Of a DNA stretch of 64,000 nucleotides, positions 27,951-34,523 are shown in pieces; position 1 is the stretch's first letter, and each line of letters begins with the position of its first letter. This stretch comes from Candidatus Saccharimonadota bacterium. Its GTDB lineage: Bacteria; Patescibacteriota; Saccharimonadia; Saccharimonadales; Saccharimonadaceae. The notes under the pieces were generated by a model that did no database searches, was not told where the DNA came from, and saw only the letters and a list, made by a program, of their open reading frames with translations. The position numbers and the translations under genes were made by a program. The stretch covers positions 18,486 to 82,485 of the forward strand of contig CAJPQG010000004.1 in the NCBI GenBank assembly GCA_905372785.1. The letters are read 5' to 3'.

Positions 27951-27995
27951 ATGAGCGAGCAACTAGACATAACCGACGATAGTAATGGAAACTAA
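27951..27995 (+). CDS. 14-residue small ORF upstream of the 28028 gene
   Basis: ATG 27951 follows AAAGAGG at good spacing and opens a 14-codon frame (MSEQLDITDDSNGN) ending in TAA. It may be a leader peptide controlling the next gene, which starts 32 nt later, or an unrelated chance frame. Support is limited to the ribosome-binding site and position. Confidence 0.35.
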   Translation: MSEQLDITDDSNGN

Positions 27996-28027
27996 CTAAC
28001 AAAGGCTACCGATAGGGTGTGAATAGT

Positions 28028-28291
28028 ATGAGTACGCAATATATTGTTGATGATAATACTAGCCAGGATGGCTGCGTCGATGTGTACCAGGTGCCGGGCA
28101 CAACGCCTACGAGGGCTGCTCAGCAGCATCGAAAAATCTGCGAATATAATAGGCGCGTCGCGACGTATAGGTGTGGCTCTGTATATGCAGATGTACTTCA
28201 CCTATATCACATTGATTCTGCAGATATTGACCAGGTGAAACGGGCGCTATCGTATCACTATAAAAACTCTGCAATAGTGCTTGCCCACTAA
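28028..28291 (+). CDS. Hypothetical small protein, island cassette F
   Basis: An 87-aa protein (MSTQYIVDDNTSQ start) with a central basic helix (AAQQHRKICEYNRRVATY) and no recognisable domain, signal or membrane segment. GTG 28019 is an alternative start three codons upstream. Translation may depend on the 14-codon ORF before it. A terminator follows within 40 nt. Confidence 0.6.
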   Translation: MSTQYIVDDNTSQDGCVDVYQVPGTTPTRAAQQHRKICEYNRRVATYRCGSVYADVLHLYHIDSADIDQVKRALSYHYKNSAIVLAH

Positions 28292-28330
28292 GGAATGATT
28301 CTATCCCCCGCACGGCAGTAGCGTGGCTAT

Positions 28331-28360
28331 AAAAGCCCCTACGCGTGTGGGGGCTTTTTT
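28331..28360 (+). terminator. Terminator of cassette F
   Basis: AAAAGCCCC pairs with GGGGCTTTTT around an 11-nt loop, ending in six T. Confidence 0.85.
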
Positions 28361-28396
28361 GTGTGTTTTGGCTACAGTATTGTCAGTAGTGTATTC

Positions 28397-28507
28397 TTTA
28401 CAATTATTCCGTTTGCTGCCATACTAAAATACAAGAACATCAAAGGACTTCTTTGGTTCTACTGCGCCAGTCTGCGCAGTCCGCACTTTGAGAAGGGAAT
28501 AGAAAAA
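28397..28507 (+). promoter_or_regulatory. Family-A promoter and two-hairpin leader (copy A)
   Basis: TTTACA (28397-28402), a 17-bp spacer and CATACT (28420-28425). The leader folds as hairpin 1 (AGAAC 28434-28438 with GTTCT 28456-28460, inner CAAAG/CTTTG) and hairpin 2 (ACTGCGC 28461-28467 with GCGCAGT 28474-28480). The common TTGAGAAGGGAA box then precedes the ATG. The same plan occurs at 30030 and 32916 with different stem sequences but kept pairing. Confidence 0.75.
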
Positions 28508-29035
28508 ATGACCGCTACTCTTACCTCTTGCTCTTATGATATTGATTGGTTTGGAGAAGATGATAACGCACATTATTGCAAACTTAGTTGTTATATGCGA
28601 GAGGTTAGTCTTGAGTTTCCGCAGGTGTATTCACTTACTATCTCGGAAAAACAGTGGAGTAAAGACCCTGCGGCTACCGTGCACCTCATAAAAATAAACA
28701 AGCCCTATTTTCCGCCACGTGACCGGTTTGAGGTTTACGTGTCAAATGGGGAATCTGGCGACAGATATAGCCGGAGCGATAAACCGCTCTTTGAGTACAG
28801 TGCTGCACAGCACAAGGCTGATATTAGTGACACGCTATATACTTCCCCAGAGCGAGTCAAAGTGGCAGCTGGTATTGCGCTGTATCATTTCTTACGCTCA
28901 CAGACCCAGGCTGATATTGGTCGGTTTGAGGACTGGATGGAGATGTGGGGTCGTGTGACCAGTTCAGAGCAGACCGCAGTAAAGCTTGAAGAGCATGACA
29001 GTATTGCCCGCTGGTGGGCTATGGCCAGCCGCTAG
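28508..29035 (+). CDS. Family-A island protein, copy A
   Basis: A 175-aa soluble protein of unknown function, paralogous to the products at 30142 and 33029. Shared traits are a central RFEVYVSNG-type beta segment with a Gly/Ser/Tyr-rich stretch, and a C-terminal motif (VKVAAGIALYHFL, then FEDWMEMW) in which a helix with A-x-G-I-A-L-Y is followed by F-x-x-W-M-x-x-W. ATG 28508 is used because the conserved GAGAAGGGA box lies directly upstream; the upstream frame continues through the promoter. It lacks a signal peptide. Confidence 0.75.
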   Translation: MTATLTSCSYDIDWFGEDDNAHYCKLSCYMREVSLEFPQVYSLTISEKQWSKDPAATVHLIKINKPYFPPRDRFEVYVSNGESGDRYSRSDKPLFEYSAAQHKADISDTLYTSPERVKVAAGIALYHFLRSQTQADIGRFEDWMEMWGRVTSSEQTAVKLEEHDSIARWWAMASR

Positions 29036-29132
29036 TTTTTCTTTCCCTCCATAACCCCCCGCCAAACGCGCGCGGCTTCCACGGAACAGAAAAACTGTCC
29101 AAAAGCCCCCGTTATGGCGGGGGCTTTTTCTT
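29033..29132 (+). terminator. Family-A trailer and terminator (copy A)
   Basis: The trailer starts at the stop codon. AGTTTTTCT pairs with AGAAAAACT about 55 nt later, enclosing a conserved core (CCGCCAAACGCGCG and TTCCACGGAA). A terminator AAAGCCCCC/GGGGGCTTTTT follows at 29102-29129. Near-identical trailers lie at 30675 and 33525. Confidence 0.85.
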
Positions 29133-29154
29133 TACTGGTAAGACCTTGGGACTT

Positions 29155-29266
29155 GCAATATATGTATATATATCGTAGAATAAAACTACCAAGAAAGGGA
29201 CCTCCTTTCTGGCGTAATCACGTGCACACCGCACACGGTTACACGCACATTGAGAGATAGGAATAC
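29155..29266 (+). promoter_or_regulatory. Family-D promoter and leader (copy D1)
   Basis: TTGCAA (29155-29160) and TAGAAT (29176-29181) are separated by only 15 bp of TA-rich repeat. The leader has hairpin AGAAAGG/CCTTTCT, a second imperfect hairpin between GTAATCA and GGTTAC arms, and GAGAGATAGGA before ATG ATG. The same leader occurs at 32403-32493. Confidence 0.7.
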
Positions 29267-29872
29267 ATGATGAGTAATCGTAGTTATGATTTACCGCACG
29301 ACCCTTTATCGGATGAGTTTTATGACGACGAGCCGGATGAGTTTTACGATGACGAGGATGGTTGCACTAAGCACGACCCTTCACCAGATGAGTTTTATGG
29401 CAATGAGGAGGGTCACACCAAGCGCGATATACCAAAGGATAGCCACTGCGTCCTCTTTGACCCAAAAGCTCAGGGAAAGAAAGATTCAGGCACTGTTATC
29501 GATAAGATTGGTAAGTTTGGGTCTGGAGATATGGTAAACATTTTCTTAGGCAAGGCTTCTATTGGTGATATACGCAAAGGAGGCTCTGGTGATGTAATTA
29601 ATATCATCCTAAGCGGTGAGCATACTATCAATAACATCTCCGAAAGTTACGATAGTACTGGTACGATTGAGGACATCTCGATTGATACGGCTACCCCTGA
29701 GCAATTACGGGTAGTAGTCAAAGAGTTGAGCGGAGTACTCCAGGCACTGGCGACAGGTAAAAGGGTTGAAATACCCACTATCTTATGGGAAGACAGTGGT
29801 GGACCCGATCCAGATGACTCTGGCGCTCGTAATGACTCAGCTGGAATCAGCCTGGATAAAGACGAGTTGTAG
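29267..29872 (+). CDS. Hypothetical acidic repeat protein, island cassette D1
   Basis: A 201-aa, very acidic protein. The N-terminus has three DEFY-centred repeats (DEFYDDEPDEFYDDE, later PDEFYGNEE) spread over residues 11-45. A middle region follows with Gly/Ile-rich repeats (GSGDMVNIFLG, GSGDVINIILSG) that look like short beta-helix or beta-solenoid turns. A helix (EQLRVVVKELSGVLQAL) precedes an acidic tail. No signal peptide. Its leader is shared with the unrelated 32494 gene. Function unknown. Confidence 0.7.
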   Translation: MMSNRSYDLPHDPLSDEFYDDEPDEFYDDEDGCTKHDPSPDEFYGNEEGHTKRDIPKDSHCVLFDPKAQGKKDSGTVIDKIGKFGSGDMVNIFLGKASIGDIRKGGSGDVINIILSGEHTINNISESYDSTGTIEDISIDTATPEQLRVVVKELSGVLQALATGKRVEIPTILWEDSGGPDPDDSGARNDSAGISLDKDEL

Positions 29873-29879
29873 TACATCA

Positions 29880-29976
29880 TGCATCCCCTTCACTAATGCA
29901 ACGCCCCTTTTCTAAGTGGCCTCTCCAGATGTACTAGCATTCTGTCGAGAAAGGCCCCTTAAAAGGGGTTTTTCTT
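29880..29976 (+). terminator. Family-D trailer and terminator (copy D1)
   Basis: A CAGATG-CATTCTG pairing followed by TCGAGAAAGGCCC is shared with the trailer at 32760. The terminator is CCCCTT/AAGGGG (29955-29968) plus TTTTTCTTTT. Confidence 0.8.
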
Positions 29977-30029
29977 TTGAGATCGGTGCTTTCATATTAT
30001 ATATTTAGCTGCGTTGCAGGCCACGCTAT

Positions 30030-30141
30030 TTGCAAATCATTTCTGCTTCTGCCATACTAAAGGCAGGAACAATAAAGGGTTCCTTCGATTTTGCTATGAA
30101 CAAATCGTTTATAGCCTGTACTTTGAGAAGGGAACAGAAAA
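30030..30141 (+). promoter_or_regulatory. Family-A promoter and two-hairpin leader (copy B)
   Basis: TTGCAA (30030-30035), a 17-bp spacer and CATACT (30053-30058). Hairpin 1 is GGAAC/GTTCC (30066-30083). Hairpin 2 is GCTATGAAC/GTTTATAGC (30093-30115, nine pairs including one G-U). The TTGAGAAGGGAA box precedes the ATG. Confidence 0.75.
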
Positions 30142-30672
30142 ATGATGACCAAATCTGTCAATTGTATCGATGGCAGTGAAACCTACTCCCGTATCGTTTC
30201 TGGCTTTGGGAAGGACAAGAGGGATTATTCTTGTACAGTCTCAGCTAATTTTGAGCCCCAAGTTGGAGATGATGCTATATTCCTATACCCGTTTATCATT
30301 AAAGGTAAGCAGCCAGGTAGCGAGGATGTGGTTACTGAAGGCTGCGTAAAGATCATGAAAAAGCCGCCGCCACGTGCGAGCGATCAGTTCATGGTCTACG
30401 TTGGTTTTGATAAGGGCAATGGCTATAGCTATGGGGGGCCAGTTGTTGAGTACGAGTCTCTGCCAGGTCGTGCTTATGCGACCACCGCTCTTGTAGGCAG
30501 CACCGACCATATTAAGGCTGCAGTTGGCATTGCACTTTTGTATTTTGCCTTGTTGTATAACCCAGCTGACAGTATCTTTACTAGCTGGATGGGACGATGG
30601 AATGCTGTAGCCTGCTTGGGTAAAGACGTGTCAGAGGCTAAGAGCGGCATAAGATTTACTCTAAAGCGCTAA
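30142..30672 (+). CDS. Family-A island protein, copy B
   Basis: A 176-aa paralogue of the 28508 and 33029 products. It shares the FMVYVGFDKGNGYSYGG segment and the C-terminal motif IKAAVGIALLYFA followed by FTSWMGRW. Sequence identity outside these blocks is low. Two adjacent ATGs (30142, 30145) are possible starts. There is no signal peptide or transmembrane segment, so a cytoplasmic or non-classically delivered protein is expected. Function unknown. Confidence 0.75.
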   Translation: MMTKSVNCIDGSETYSRIVSGFGKDKRDYSCTVSANFEPQVGDDAIFLYPFIIKGKQPGSEDVVTEGCVKIMKKPPPRASDQFMVYVGFDKGNGYSYGGPVVEYESLPGRAYATTALVGSTDHIKAAVGIALLYFALLYNPADSIFTSWMGRWNAVACLGKDVSEAKSGIRFTLKR

Positions 30673-30674
30673 CC

Positions 30675-30776
30675 TAGTTTTTCTTTCCCTTATAACCCCC
30701 GCCAAACGCGCGTGGCTTCCATGGAATAGAAAAACTATCTTCCAAAAAAGCCCCCGTTACAGCGGGGGCTTTTTCT
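30675..30776 (+). terminator. Family-A trailer and terminator (copy B)
   Basis: Closing stem TAGTTTTTCT/AGAAAAACTA (10 bp), the same CCGCCAAACGCGCG core with TTCCATGGAA, then terminator AAAGCCCCC/GGGGGCTTTTT (30747-30774). Confidence 0.85.
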
Positions 30777-30836
30777 TTTGGGGCGGAGTAAATAATCGGG
30801 GCAGCATAAAAGTCAAGCGGCCCTATTTGCTACTAA

Positions 30837-30860
30837 AAATCACCTCATATGAGGTGATTT
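30837..30860 (-). terminator. Terminator of rpmA
   Basis: A perfect 24-bp palindrome (AAATCACCTCAT and its complement) lies 5 nt beyond the rpmA stop. It has T/A tracts on both sides and could stop transcription from either strand. Confidence 0.7.
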
Positions 30861-30864
30861 TGTA

Positions 30865-31137
30865 TTATTCTACGACAACTTGTGTGCGTGGGTTGCTGCG
30901 GCCGGTAAATGATACCTTCTTTACCTTACGGAAGCCAACAACACCGTCTTTAGCTGCGTGAATAGTGAAATTGCGGCTAATGTAGGTGCCAGGGCCAGCG
31001 ATTTTCGTTGCACCAGTTTGGCGCACGAGTACTTCACCTGCTGATACCTTCTGGCCACCGAAACGCTTCACACCAAGACGTTGGCCGGCGTTATTGTGGA
31101 TGTTCTTGCTTGAACCACCAGCTTTAACTTTTGACAT
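30865..31137 (-). CDS. rpmA: Ribosomal protein bL27
   Basis: Large-subunit protein L27, 90 aa, near the peptidyl-transferase centre. The block GGSSKNIHNNAGQRLGVKRFGG is the family signature, here in slightly divergent form (usual N-terminus has GSTRNGRDS). No cleavable Firmicutes-type extension is present. AAGGAG precedes the ATG and a consensus-like promoter lies upstream. It is one of only two minus-strand genes within the cassette island. Confidence 0.92.
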   Translation of the reverse strand: MSKVKAGGSSKNIHNNAGQRLGVKRFGGQKVSAGEVLVRQTGATKIAGPGTYISRNFTIHAAKDGVVGFRKVKKVSFTGRSNPRTQVVVE

Positions 31138-31172
31138 GTATACTCCTTAAAGTTGCTCTAATAATCCTCTCC

Positions 31173-31201
31173 ATTTTACCGGAGCGCCGCGCCCATGTCA
31201 A
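31173..31201 (-). promoter_or_regulatory. Promoter of rpmA
   Basis: On the minus strand a perfect -35 TTGACA (31201-31196), a 17-bp spacer and TAAAAT (31178-31173), beginning right after the upstream gene's stop codon. Confidence 0.75.
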
Positions 31202-32392
31202 CTATCTTTGCGGCCGCAGTAGGAGCAGCTGGCGCGCTACCACTTGGTTGTCACGGGCGTACATTAGGCGCGTTGTATCTGCGTGTTGCAATGCTAGTTG
31301 TTCGTAGCCAAGCTCCTGCAAGTGATGCACCAGTGGCAGCTGATAAAAATATGGTACATGGTCAGTGAAGCTTCGGCGCCAAGCGGGAATGGCAATGCAC
31401 AGTGTTGTGCCAGGCTGCAGCTGTGGATGCAGATTTTTTAGGAAATTACTAATGATGGTGTTGCAGGTTTTTTGCACAGCTTTGCGTTTTTGCTCGCTAG
31501 GAATGGCACTGAACGGCTGGCCGAGGTAGGTTTCACAGGCGACAAGATCGATTGGCTGGTTCCAAGTAAACGTTGTAGCATCTCCTACAGCTAGCGCCAC
31601 CTCGCGGGTGAGGCGTTTTTTAGCAAAGAGCCAGTCTAGGTTTTCTTGGCTGTAGGCTACCATGCGCGGTTCAATGTCGGTGCCTTGGATATTGTAGCCG
31701 AGCAGGGCAGCTTCCTGCAGCAACACACCGGTGCCGCAGAAAGGATCAAGCAGCCACGGGGCTGGCTCTGGCTGTGGCGCGCGCTGGCCGGCAGTAAGAT
31801 TAATGATAATTTGCGCAAGCTTTGGTGGCAGCATGCCCACGCGGGCATCGCGTCGTGGCCGCTGTTGGTCGCGGGCGGCTAAATCGGTGATATTCTGCGC
31901 CCCGGTACTTTCGGCAATGATGGTCGTCGCTCCATGGCGCACGATAAGCAGCTCCACTTTATGTTCAGAGAGCCCGAGCTTATTGTGATGACTAACCGCC
32001 GAAGACAATGCGGCCTCTTTGTTGGGAATGAGGCGCAAACTTGTGCCGCGCTGGCGTAGCTTTTGCTTCAGCACCAGGCCAGTTTTTTGCAGTTGCGCTG
32101 CGGTAGCCACGTGGCCATAGCCGCTCAGCCCGAGTGTGATTTTGCCGGTGTGGCCACGCCATAGCTGTAAATAATAGCTCACCAGTTTGCGGCTAATATC
32201 TGGCCAGGTGCCAGTAAACTCACCAACAATGCGCCCCGCTTTCACGGTGCCGCCAAGTGTTTGAATATCTAGCTGATCGGTAGTGATGAGCGCAGCATGA
32301 TTACCAAAGGGTTGTGTAGCCTCGCTGCCATAGAGCCGCTCCAGCTCTGCGAGGGAAAGGTTCGGCTGACGCCCAAGAATTGCAATATACAT
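31202..32392 (-). CDS. RNA/DNA methylase of the Trm11/Trm-G10 (UPF0020) type
   Basis: A 396-aa protein starting MYIAILGRQPNLSLAEL, the usual start of this family. An N-terminal region resembling a THUMP/ferredoxin-like RNA-binding module precedes a SAM methyltransferase with motif I DPFCGTGVLLQEAALLG and a downstream IEPRMV segment. The family modifies guanosine in tRNA or rRNA; the catalytic NPPY-like motif is not obvious, and CETYLGQP may replace it. I use the ATG at 32392, since a TATACT box ends six nucleotides upstream, instead of a start nine codons earlier. Confidence 0.75.
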   Translation of the reverse strand: MYIAILGRQPNLSLAELERLYGSEATQPFGNHAALITTDQLDIQTLGGTVKAGRIVGEFTGTWPDISRKLVSYYLQLWRGHTGKITLGLSGYGHVATAAQLQKTGLVLKQKLRQRGTSLRLIPNKEAALSSAVSHHNKLGLSEHKVELLIVRHGATTIIAESTGAQNITDLAARDQQRPRRDARVGMLPPKLAQIIINLTAGQRAPQPEPAPWLLDPFCGTGVLLQEAALLGYNIQGTDIEPRMVAYSQENLDWLFAKKRLTREVALAVGDATTFTWNQPIDLVACETYLGQPFSAIPSEQKRKAVQKTCNTIISNFLKNLHPQLQPGTTLCIAIPAWRRSFTDHVPYFYQLPLVHHLQELGYEQLALQHADTTRLMYARDNQVVARQLLLLRPQR

Positions 32393-32408
32393 AGGGCTAG
32401 TATACAAT
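32380..32408. promoter_or_regulatory. Overlapping divergent promoters
   Basis: Plus strand: TTGCAA (32380-32385), a 17-bp spacer and TACAAT (32403-32408) drive the 32494 cassette. Minus strand: an extended TATACT (32404-32399) ends six nucleotides before the methylase ATG. The two -10 boxes share two bases, and the plus -35 lies inside the first codons of the methylase. Confidence 0.7.
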
Positions 32409-32493
32409 AAAACTACCAAGAAAGGGACCTCCTTTCTGGCGTAATCATGTGCACGCTACACATGGTTACACGCACATTGAGAGATAGGAATAC
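32409..32493 (+). promoter_or_regulatory. Family-D leader (copy D2)
   Basis: Nearly identical to 29182-29266: hairpin AGAAAGG/CCTTTCT, then an 11-bp hairpin GTAATCATGTG/CACATGGTTAC, then GAGAGATAGGA and ATG ATG. Confidence 0.75.
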
Positions 32494-32742
32494 ATGATGA
32501 GTGATATTGGAATGGCTACTACAAATGATGTCAGTGGGGCGAAAGCCTATGCTGATCGTATGGTCAATAATCTAAAGAATGAACATGACCCCCGGATTAC
32601 CCAGCTGGAAACTGAAGTAGAGGACCTTCGGAAGGATAACGCCGAGTTCAAGAAGATTGTCGGCAAGCTCCAGAAGGATAACGCCGAGCTCCGGGAGGCC
32701 TTACAGGCAGCCGGTATATCTGTTGGCACCAAGGAAGAGTAG
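32494..32742 (+). CDS. Small coiled-coil protein, island cassette D2
   Basis: An 82-aa protein whose second half is a continuous charged coiled coil with a repeated KDNAE unit (KDNAEFKKIVGKLQ, then KDNAELREALQ). The N-terminal 35 residues are polar. No signal or membrane helix. The leader and trailer match those of D1 (29267) while the protein does not, apart from the MMS start. It could oligomerise through the coil; function unknown. Confidence 0.7.
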   Translation: MMSDIGMATTNDVSGAKAYADRMVNNLKNEHDPRITQLETEVEDLRKDNAEFKKIVGKLQKDNAELREALQAAGISVGTKEE

Positions 32743-32759
32743 GATGTCAAGGGCATCGT

Positions 32760-32862
32760 GTAGTATATCTGTATAATGCAGGCCCCTTTGCACGTGGCCC
32801 TCCAGATGCAATCATGCTCTGTCGAGAAAGGCCCTATGCGCAAGCAGGGGCCTTTTTCTTTT
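32760..32862 (+). terminator. Family-D trailer and terminator (copy D2)
   Basis: It shares the CCAGATG ... TGTCGAGAAAGGCCC core with the D1 trailer. The terminator is AGGCCC/GGGGCCT followed by TTTTTCTTTT (about 32829-32862). Confidence 0.8.
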
Positions 32863-32915
32863 GCCGCAGCACACGCTACGCTATATATCCAGGGCTTTTG
32901 TTGTTAGTTCTACTA

Positions 32916-33028
32916 TTTACAAGTCGTCCCCCCCCCTGGCATACTAGAATTAAGAACAACGAAGGACCTCTTCTGTTCTGCTGTAAACAAAATGTTTATA
33001 GCCCGTACCTTGAGAAGGGAAAAGAAAA
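32916..33028 (+). promoter_or_regulatory. Family-A promoter with C9 spacer tract and leader (copy C)
   Basis: TTTACA (32916-32921) and CATACT (32940-32945) are separated by 18 bp that include nine consecutive C (32928-32936). Hairpin 1 is AGAAC/GTTCT with inner GAAG/CTTC (32953-32979). Hairpin 2 is GCTGTAAAC/GTTTATAGC (32980-33002). TTGAGAAGGGAA precedes the ATG. Confidence 0.75.
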
Positions 33029-33508
33029 ATGACTACTCAGACTCAGGTTAAAACTCAGGCCAAGAAGCCCGCTAATCGGACCAAGACCACCAAGTACGGT
33101 GACCTCCTCTTTGGAGAGAAGGCTTATCGTGGGTGTAAGGTAACTTCTAAGCATAAAGGGCAGTTGCCTGATGATGGCGACTCGTTCGAGTGCAAGGTTG
33201 TCTTTTCTGATAACATTCCTGCAGTATCCGTGCGGCTCAGTCGAACTCCTAATGAGTACGAAACAAGCGTGTTTGACGTGTTTTTCGGCTATGAACAGGA
33301 GGGCAGTGAGTCTTGCTACGGTTCAGCTCCTGCGCTTGGTTATAGCCATAAACTACATAAAGTTACGACTGCTGGGTTTGGTACGTATCTGCCTCATGTG
33401 CAGGCCGCAATTGGTGTTGCGCTGTACTATTTCCTTGAGCAGTATAGCTCTGATTTCAAGTCTTTCGAGGCTTGGATGGCGAAATGGGCTGAGATGACAG
33501 CAGGGTAA
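33029..33508 (+). CDS. Family-A island protein, copy C
   Basis: A 159-aa paralogue of the 28508 and 30142 products, with a distinct Lys/Thr/Gln-rich N-terminus (QTQVKTQAKKPANRTKTTK). The shared C-terminal motif is VQAAIGVALYYFL followed by FEAWMAKW. The central YETSVFDVFFGYEQEG block aligns with the Tyr/Gly-rich segment of the others. Its promoter spacer has a C9 tract that could make expression variable. Function unknown. Confidence 0.75.
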   Translation: MTTQTQVKTQAKKPANRTKTTKYGDLLFGEKAYRGCKVTSKHKGQLPDDGDSFECKVVFSDNIPAVSVRLSRTPNEYETSVFDVFFGYEQEGSESCYGSAPALGYSHKLHKVTTAGFGTYLPHVQAAIGVALYYFLEQYSSDFKSFEAWMAKWAEMTAG

Positions 33509-33524
33509 CGGCCATATTGGTTAG

Positions 33525-33625
33525 TTAGTTTTTCTTTCCCCCGCAACCCCCGCCAAACGCGCGCGGCTTCCACGGAACAGAAAAACTGTCCAAAAGCCCC
33601 CGTTACAGCGGGGGCTTTTTCTTTA
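33525..33625 (+). terminator. Family-A trailer and terminator (copy C)
   Basis: Closing stem AGTTTTTCT/AGAAAAACT, core CCGCCAAACGCGCG with TTCCACGGAA, and terminator AAAAGCCCCC/GGGGGCTTTTT (33592-33620). Almost identical to the copy-A trailer. Confidence 0.85.
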
Positions 33626-33666
33626 TCGCTGCCTTGCGCAGGCTGGTGGCAGCCACCGCGATTATG

Positions 33667-33767
33667 TGCTATACTGTAATCTACCCATCGAGAGCTGCAG
33701 GCGCAGCTTTCTGGGCGAGAGTTAGGAATACTAACTTGTACCTACTACAAAAGGATGTGAACTAGTT
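33667..33767 (+). promoter_or_regulatory. Promoter and leader of cassette G
   Basis: Extended -10 TGC-TATACT (hexamer 33670-33675). The leader has hairpin GAGAGCTGC/GCAGCTTTC (33690-33711) and hairpin GTTAG/CTAAC (33721-33735), then AAAGGAT before the ATG. The two-hairpin plan matches families A and E without sequence similarity. Confidence 0.65.
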
Positions 33768-34280
33768 ATGACATCAGTTAGCGAAGCTGTTCGTAGCGAG
33801 AACCCGGTAAAGCCTGCCGCCACCGAGAGTGATGAGCAGCCGTTGAACATCTACGGGTTTGCAAGGCAGTATGAGGGAACCTATAGCATTCGTCCGGACG
33901 AGTGTAGCAGTGTAACATTCACTGCTGTGTCGACCGGCTCCCAAGATGGTCTGGGGCCAAACACTGCATATGTGATTAATGCAAGCATCACTCAATATGT
34001 TGATGAGAAATTGCATAACATGCCGCTGTCAGGTATTGCAAGGGCATATTTACATCAGTATGACACGTTGGTGCTGATGAACCAGGGTATGTCTGACAGC
34101 GATGGGCATCAGAAAAGCACACCAGAAGTAGCACCCTGTGACTTACAGGTTATTGGTGAGCTGTTAGAGACCTTTGGTCATGATTTTGCTAAACTGTTGG
34201 GTGCCCAAACTGGGTGTTATGTGGATTCTTGGCCGCTAGCTCCATCGTCGTCTCCTCTTCCTAAAGGAGGGCTTGAGTAA
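33768..34280 (+). CDS. Hypothetical protein, island cassette G
   Basis: A 170-aa soluble protein (start MTSVSEAVRSENPVKPA) with a polar N-terminal 35 residues, a beta-rich centre (SSVTFTAVSTGSQDG; AYVINASITQYVDE) and a C-terminal helix (LQVIGELLETFGHDFAKLL). No recognisable domain, signal or membrane segment. It is its own transcription unit, like its neighbours. Confidence 0.7.
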   Translation: MTSVSEAVRSENPVKPAATESDEQPLNIYGFARQYEGTYSIRPDECSSVTFTAVSTGSQDGLGPNTAYVINASITQYVDEKLHNMPLSGIARAYLHQYDTLVLMNQGMSDSDGHQKSTPEVAPCDLQVIGELLETFGHDFAKLLGAQTGCYVDSWPLAPSSSPLPKGGLE

Positions 34281-34354
34281 TCAGTGCATAAGCATGGCAT
34301 GCAGACAAGGCTACAATGGGTAGTTAAGTAATTGCTATCGGCTTGCATAGTGCA

Positions 34355-34390
34355 GAAGGCCCTCTACCATCAGGGAGAGGGTCTTTTTTG
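34355..34390 (+). terminator. Terminator of cassette G
   Basis: GGCCCTCT/AGAGGGTC (8 bp with one G-U) is followed by six T. Confidence 0.85.
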
Positions 34391-34414
34391 TAACACTAAA
34401 TATATAGTATACAC

Positions 34415-34523
34415 TTGAGCAGGTATATAAATAATGATATAATAAACACATCCCAGAAAGCATCCCGCTTTCTAGGCCAGAGTCGGACAGGCCGACTTGT
34501 TCTTTACGAAATGAGGAAGAGAG
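34415..34523 (+). promoter_or_regulatory. Family-E promoter and leader (copy E1)
   Basis: TTGAGC (34415-34420), a 17-bp spacer and extended -10 TGA-TATAAT (hexamer 34438-34443). The leader has hairpin AGAAAGC/GCTTTCT and hairpin AGTCGG/CCGACT, then GAGGAAGAGAG before the ATG. It equals the E2 leader in length and almost every base. Confidence 0.75.
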
